Source of the DNA: JAAURB01 sp049649525 | GTDB lineage: Bacteria; Cyanobacteriota; Cyanobacteriia; Cyanobacteriales; Microcoleaceae | Direction: 5' to 3' | Length of the DNA: 64,000 nt | NCBI GenBank assembly: GCA_049649525.1 | Contig: JBARZE010000016.1 | Span: 1-64,000, forward strand | In this document: in pieces, positions 60,808-64,000 of the stretch | Layout: every line of letters begins with the position of its first letter | Numbering within the stretch: position 1 is the first letter of the stretch | Translations under genes and position numbers: made by a program | The notes under the pieces: generated by a model | The model's input: the letters and a program-made list of their open reading frames with translations, nothing else | Database searches by the model: none | What the model was told of the DNA's origin: nothing

Positions 60808-62094
60808 TCAACCGAATACACGCAAAAGTTTAAAGCATTTTCGCCTCACTCTCCAAAATATTGTCGTTTCCATTGCCTGAATTTTGGCGTTTGCTTGTTG
60901 CAACTGACTTTCAGTTTCAGCCATTTGACCTTCAAGCCGTTTCCGGGGAATAAGCCATTTCACCACGTCTACATCTATTATCCAGACTAAGTCGAAGTGA
61001 TTAATCACTTTCACTAAAATTGTGTCATTCAGGTGAAATTGATGGGGTTGTAGTTGACAATGCCAGCCACAATTGACTAAAGCCGGACGTTGAAAATTAT
61101 CTGCCACATCCGGACGAGAAATTGAGGGTTTGAGGGTTTGTATGACTTGTGAGTTAACGATAATTTCAATCGCTTTTACCTCGCCTCCCGGGTTAAAATC
61201 AGCCCCCCAACCACTTAAACACAGCCTCCCGTCAGAGGTGAGATAACAACTGTCTAAACTACCCCGAGGCGGCTGATACAGGGTGAATTGGGATAAGTTG
61301 GAAGTAGAATCTTGAGTCACAATATACAGGTCTTGATATTGACCCAACCCCTGGGGAAACCGATAAACGGTTGCTTTGCCGTGGCTGAGTTGATGCAGTA
61401 AGTCACGAAGATAAGATTCTGTGACGTAAGTTGTACCGTAATCTTGTTGATTTAGAGAACGACTTTCGCTGGTATCGGAACTAAATAAAAATCCATTTTG
61501 TGGCATTTCTACATTCTGTGGCGTTGTGATTTCATCTAAAACACTAAAGATTAAGAGTCCGTCTGGATGGGTTAAATTATAAAGTTTTTTCATCCATTGT
61601 TTAAAAGTTTGTTCGGGGAGATGGCTAAATAAAGAACTCGCCAGAATACAATCAAATTGTTGATTAACTGAATAGTTTTGAGGATTTAAACAAGAAACAA
61701 TACTATTTACGCCTAAGTATTGCTGTTGAAATTGAACCGCTTCTGGATAAATATCGCTAGCCCATATTTTTTCGGGAGGTAATGATTGAATTAAGAACCG
61801 AGTAAACCGCCCATAACCACAGGCAAAATCGAGGAAAGAAGAAACTTGATTAAAATGACTAAAATGACAATTAATAATTTGTTGAACAGTGGAAAAAATA
61901 GAATAACCCAGTAAATAATAAGAGAGTAAAGCAGTATGATTAATTTGACGATCGATATCTTTTAGATTATAAAAATACATCTCATCAGTAGATGCAATCA
62001 CTGATTTAAAGGTAGATGGATTTATTGCTAAAGTCTGAAGAATAGCATCAACAACAGAATTATTTTCAATCCCTAAAATGATATTTTTATCCAC
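60808..62094 (-). CDS. Methyltransferase with beta module and coiled-coil tail
   Basis: 428 residues from the GTG at 62094, only 8 bp after Wzt. Class I SAM methyltransferase at about 85-270: VSSFLDFACGYGRFTRFLIQ, WASDIYPEAVQFQQQYL and FDCILASSLFSHLPEQTFKQ. Next is a beta module (CLSGWGADFNPGGEVKAIEI, RPDVADNFQRPALVNCGW) like the two in the giant neighbour. The C-terminal helix (ESQLQQANAKIQAMETTIFW, RVRRKCFKLL) matches the end of the giant protein's coiled coil. It probably methylates the glycan or its terminal sugar, as in methyl-capped O-antigens whose length is set with Wzt. Confidence 0.87.
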   Translation of the reverse strand: MDKNIILGIENNSVVDAILQTLAINPSTFKSVIASTDEMYFYNLKDIDRQINHTALLSYYLLGYSIFSTVQQIINCHFSHFNQVSSFLDFACGYGRFTRFLIQSLPPEKIWASDIYPEAVQFQQQYLGVNSIVSCLNPQNYSVNQQFDCILASSLFSHLPEQTFKQWMKKLYNLTHPDGLLIFSVLDEITTPQNVEMPQNGFLFSSDTSESRSLNQQDYGTTYVTESYLRDLLHQLSHGKATVYRFPQGLGQYQDLYIVTQDSTSNLSQFTLYQPPRGSLDSCYLTSDGRLCLSGWGADFNPGGEVKAIEIIVNSQVIQTLKPSISRPDVADNFQRPALVNCGWHCQLQPHQFHLNDTILVKVINHFDLVWIIDVDVVKWLIPRKRLEGQMAETESQLQQANAKIQAMETTIFWRVRRKCFKLLRVFG

Positions 62095-62102
62095 GTTATA
62101 AC

Positions 62103-63512
62103 TTACAAAACCTCTATTCTAGATTCTGGCTGTAATGTTTCTTTTGTCAAGGTTAATCTCGGTTCAACTAATAAATCTACAATACCTGTTACGCAAGAAC
62201 TTTCACAAGGTTGGACTCGAAACATCCCGACATCAATACAACGATCTAAATAGGTAAATTCTCCATCTACAATACCTGAAACCCCTGCATTTAAAAAGTA
62301 AACATTTGGGGCTAAAAGACATTTAAATTCAAATTCAATTGATATTTTAGTTTCGGGTTCAATATGTTTAATTGATTTAGAAGTCGCTAAACAAGATGCC
62401 CCGGCTAATTCAAAACCACTGACTGTTTTAATTAACATTCCAAACCGCACATGAGAAGCGGGTTTAGAAAATTCTATTGTATAGCGATAAATATAAGTTT
62501 TCCGACTAATTAAATGATTAACTCGCTGTTCATCTAAGGTGATAATATGGGGATCTGTAATAGTCGCCCCTCGCGAAGGATAACGAATGGGATGATCGGG
62601 GTTTAAATTCGGATCATAATAGTCTTTGTAATCCGATTCGCTGCTGTTTGCTTCTGTTGTTTGTTTGCCGTTATGATTGTTTGTATTAGGAGAAAGAGGG
62701 ATAGATTGAATATTGTTTTGTTGGGGTTCTAATGAAGGAGTTTGTTGAATTTCTTGCCTTAACCGTTTGGCATCTTCTGCATCTGCATAAATCATTTTTT
62801 GATATTTAGAAATCACCATTTTAGGGCGATGTTGAATCAGGCTTTCTCCCTGATCCATTAAAATAGCTGAATCACAGAGTTGAATCACAGAAGTAGGAGA
62901 ATGAGAGACAAATAAAATCGTACCGCCGCGATCTTGAATTTGATGAATTCGGCTAAAGCATTTACGCTGAAAGGCTTCATCCCCCACAGAAAGGGCTTCA
63001 TCCACCACTAATATATCCGGGTCTGCGCTGGTGGCGACGGCAAATCCTAGACGGATATACATGCCGCTAGAATAGGTTTTCACGGGCTGATCGATGAAGT
63101 CTCCAATATCAGCAAAAGCCAGAATACTATCATACTTGGCTTCTATTTCTTTTGGCGTTAATCCCAACAATTGACCATTGAAAAAAATGTTTTGTCGCCC
63201 GGTAAATTCTGGGTTAAAACCACTCCCCAATTCTAATAATGCTGAAATTCGGCCATTCACTTCTACGTTTCCAGTGGTTGGGGTTAAAGTCCCTACAATT
63301 ATTTGTAATAATGTACTTTTCCCTGAACCATTGCGCCCAACAATCCCTAATGTTTGTCCTTGATAAACCTTTAAGTTAATATCTTGTAATGCCCAAAAGT
63401 TTTCGGCTAAATTTTTCTTCGGATTAAAAATTTCTTTAAGCCGATCGACCGGATGGCGATACCGCTTAAAACATTTAGAAACATTGGTTACTGAAACTGC
63501 CAGTTCACTCAT
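62103..63512 (-). CDS. Wzt-like ATPase of polysaccharide ABC exporter
   Basis: 469 residues. ATPase domain (about 1-245): Walker A GIVGRNGSGKSTLLQIIVGT, signature KTYSSGMYIRLGFAVATSAD and Walker B ILVVDEALSVGDEAFQRKCF. A Ser/Asn-rich linker and a C-terminal Wzt-type carbohydrate-recognition domain (about 300-450: PHIITLDEQRVNHLISRKTY, FGMLIKTVSGFELAGA) follow. The extra domain implies recognition of a specific capped glycan before export. Pairs with the permease upstream (29-bp gap). Confidence 0.95.
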   Translation of the reverse strand: MSELAVSVTNVSKCFKRYRHPVDRLKEIFNPKKNLAENFWALQDINLKVYQGQTLGIVGRNGSGKSTLLQIIVGTLTPTTGNVEVNGRISALLELGSGFNPEFTGRQNIFFNGQLLGLTPKEIEAKYDSILAFADIGDFIDQPVKTYSSGMYIRLGFAVATSADPDILVVDEALSVGDEAFQRKCFSRIHQIQDRGGTILFVSHSPTSVIQLCDSAILMDQGESLIQHRPKMVISKYQKMIYADAEDAKRLRQEIQQTPSLEPQQNNIQSIPLSPNTNNHNGKQTTEANSSESDYKDYYDPNLNPDHPIRYPSRGATITDPHIITLDEQRVNHLISRKTYIYRYTIEFSKPASHVRFGMLIKTVSGFELAGASCLATSKSIKHIEPETKISIEFEFKCLLAPNVYFLNAGVSGIVDGEFTYLDRCIDVGMFRVQPCESSCVTGIVDLLVEPRLTLTKETLQPESRIEVL

Positions 63513-63541
63513 GGGTGATAGATTAATTCTCTGCGATCATA

Positions 63542-64000
63542 CTATAAAACATCAGCAAATGCTGGACGCAGTCGCCGATAAAACCATAATCCACTACTGA
63601 ATAAAATAATAGCGGCAATCGATGCGGTTGCCAGTTCTCCGCCGTGTTGAATTTCACCGACTAAGACTAAATCACGGTAGGTTTCAACAATTGCGGTCAA
63701 GGGATTTAACCATGATATCCAAACTTGCCAAGATTGAGGAATTTTAGAGAGGGGATATACAATTGGAGTTAGATAAAACCACAGATTTAAAACCACCCCT
63801 AAACTCTGGGGAATATCTCGTAAAAATACTGTGAGTCCGGCTGTCCAATAGCCCAAACCCGCAGTTAATAACAGTTGAGACAGCCAAACCAAAGGCAATA
63901 ACCACAAGGTTTGATTTAAGGTTTGTGAGGATAAAACAACTGTTGTAATCAGTAGGATTAAGCCAAATAAACTTTCGATAAACGCGGAAAAAATCGGCAC
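63542..64000 (-). CDS. Wzm-like ABC permease (N-terminus outside window)
   Basis: The last 152 residues of an ABC-2 type polysaccharide permease: several membrane helices and the characteristic PIVYPLSKIPQSWQVWISWL, NPLTAIVETYRDLVLVGEI segment near the C-terminus. The gene continues beyond base 64000. Together with the following Wzt it forms the exporter for the glycan made by the downstream genes. Confidence 0.93.
   Translation of the reverse strand: MPIFSAFIESLFGLILLITTVVLSSQTLNQTLWLLPLVWLSQLLLTAGLGYWTAGLTVFLRDIPQSLGVVLNLWFYLTPIVYPLSKIPQSWQVWISWLNPLTAIVETYRDLVLVGEIQHGGELATASIAAIILFSSGLWFYRRLRPAFADVL

Overview
This window is a piece of a cyanobacterial chromosome, most likely from a filamentous non-heterocystous (Oscillatoriales-type) lineage. 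The evidence is phosphoribulokinase, the NDH-1 subunit NdhL, a phylloquinone-pathway thioesterase, cyanobacterial families such as DUF3007, DUF3082, AIM24-like and Uma2, about twenty HIP1 palindromes (GCGATCGC), and intergenic heptanucleotide tandem repeats (STRRs) typical of these genomes. The lineage call is an inference. I found no tRNA, rRNA, CRISPR array, transposase or integrase.

Layout. 1-16.8 kb is mostly housekeeping: the end of a histidine kinase, purL, a NarL-type response regulator, a secreted RTX/peptidoglycan-binding/GH19 lytic enzyme, several small unknown genes, a LysR regulator divergent from two small genes, prk, a TspO-like membrane protein, a GH57 branching enzyme, a divergent pirin/HxlR pair, and ndhL-DUF3007-trpA. 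An 830-bp gap at 16.8-17.6 kb holds a candidate small RNA locus. 17.6-27.5 kb carries a pentapeptide-repeat protein, cutA, an ABC exporter, an L,D-transpeptidase, a TPR protein, three AIM24-like paralogues and rsmA-ispE-DUF3082.

27.6-36.9 kb looks accessory: two DUF488 genes followed by a protein that I recognise as probably dual-OB, a Uma2 nuclease, a TIGR02587/TIGR02588 membrane pair, a GST, an LRAT-like protein, a UvrD-type helicase and an RTX protein. 37-46 kb has an orphan TpsB/FhaC transporter, an ECF sigma/anti-sigma/Spy-like envelope-stress set, an esterase, moaA, a TerB-like protein, a thioesterase fused to a complete hemopexin propeller, and an RRM protein. At 46.7-49.1 kb is an M48-like membrane protein that has lost its zinc ligands.

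51.6-64 kb is a co-directional minus-strand locus for a surface glycan: a Wzm/Wzt ABC exporter, a methyltransferase, a 2,075-residue protein joining a sulfotransferase-like domain, a heptad-repeat coiled coil, two beta modules, two GT2 domains, a GT4 domain and a methyltransferase, then a sulfotransferase-methyltransferase fusion and a GT4 enzyme. A large RTX protein (49.3-51.3 kb) follows on the same strand. Together these suggest export of a sulfated and methylated polysaccharide next to a secreted calcium-binding surface protein.

The most interesting signals are the hotdog-hemopexin fusion, the giant glycosyltransferase and its modules shared with neighbours, the M48 pseudoprotease, tandem copies of a kinase gene's 3' end that keep the C-terminal reading frame, the DUF488-DUF488-dual-OB triad, and the candidate small RNA downstream of trpA.
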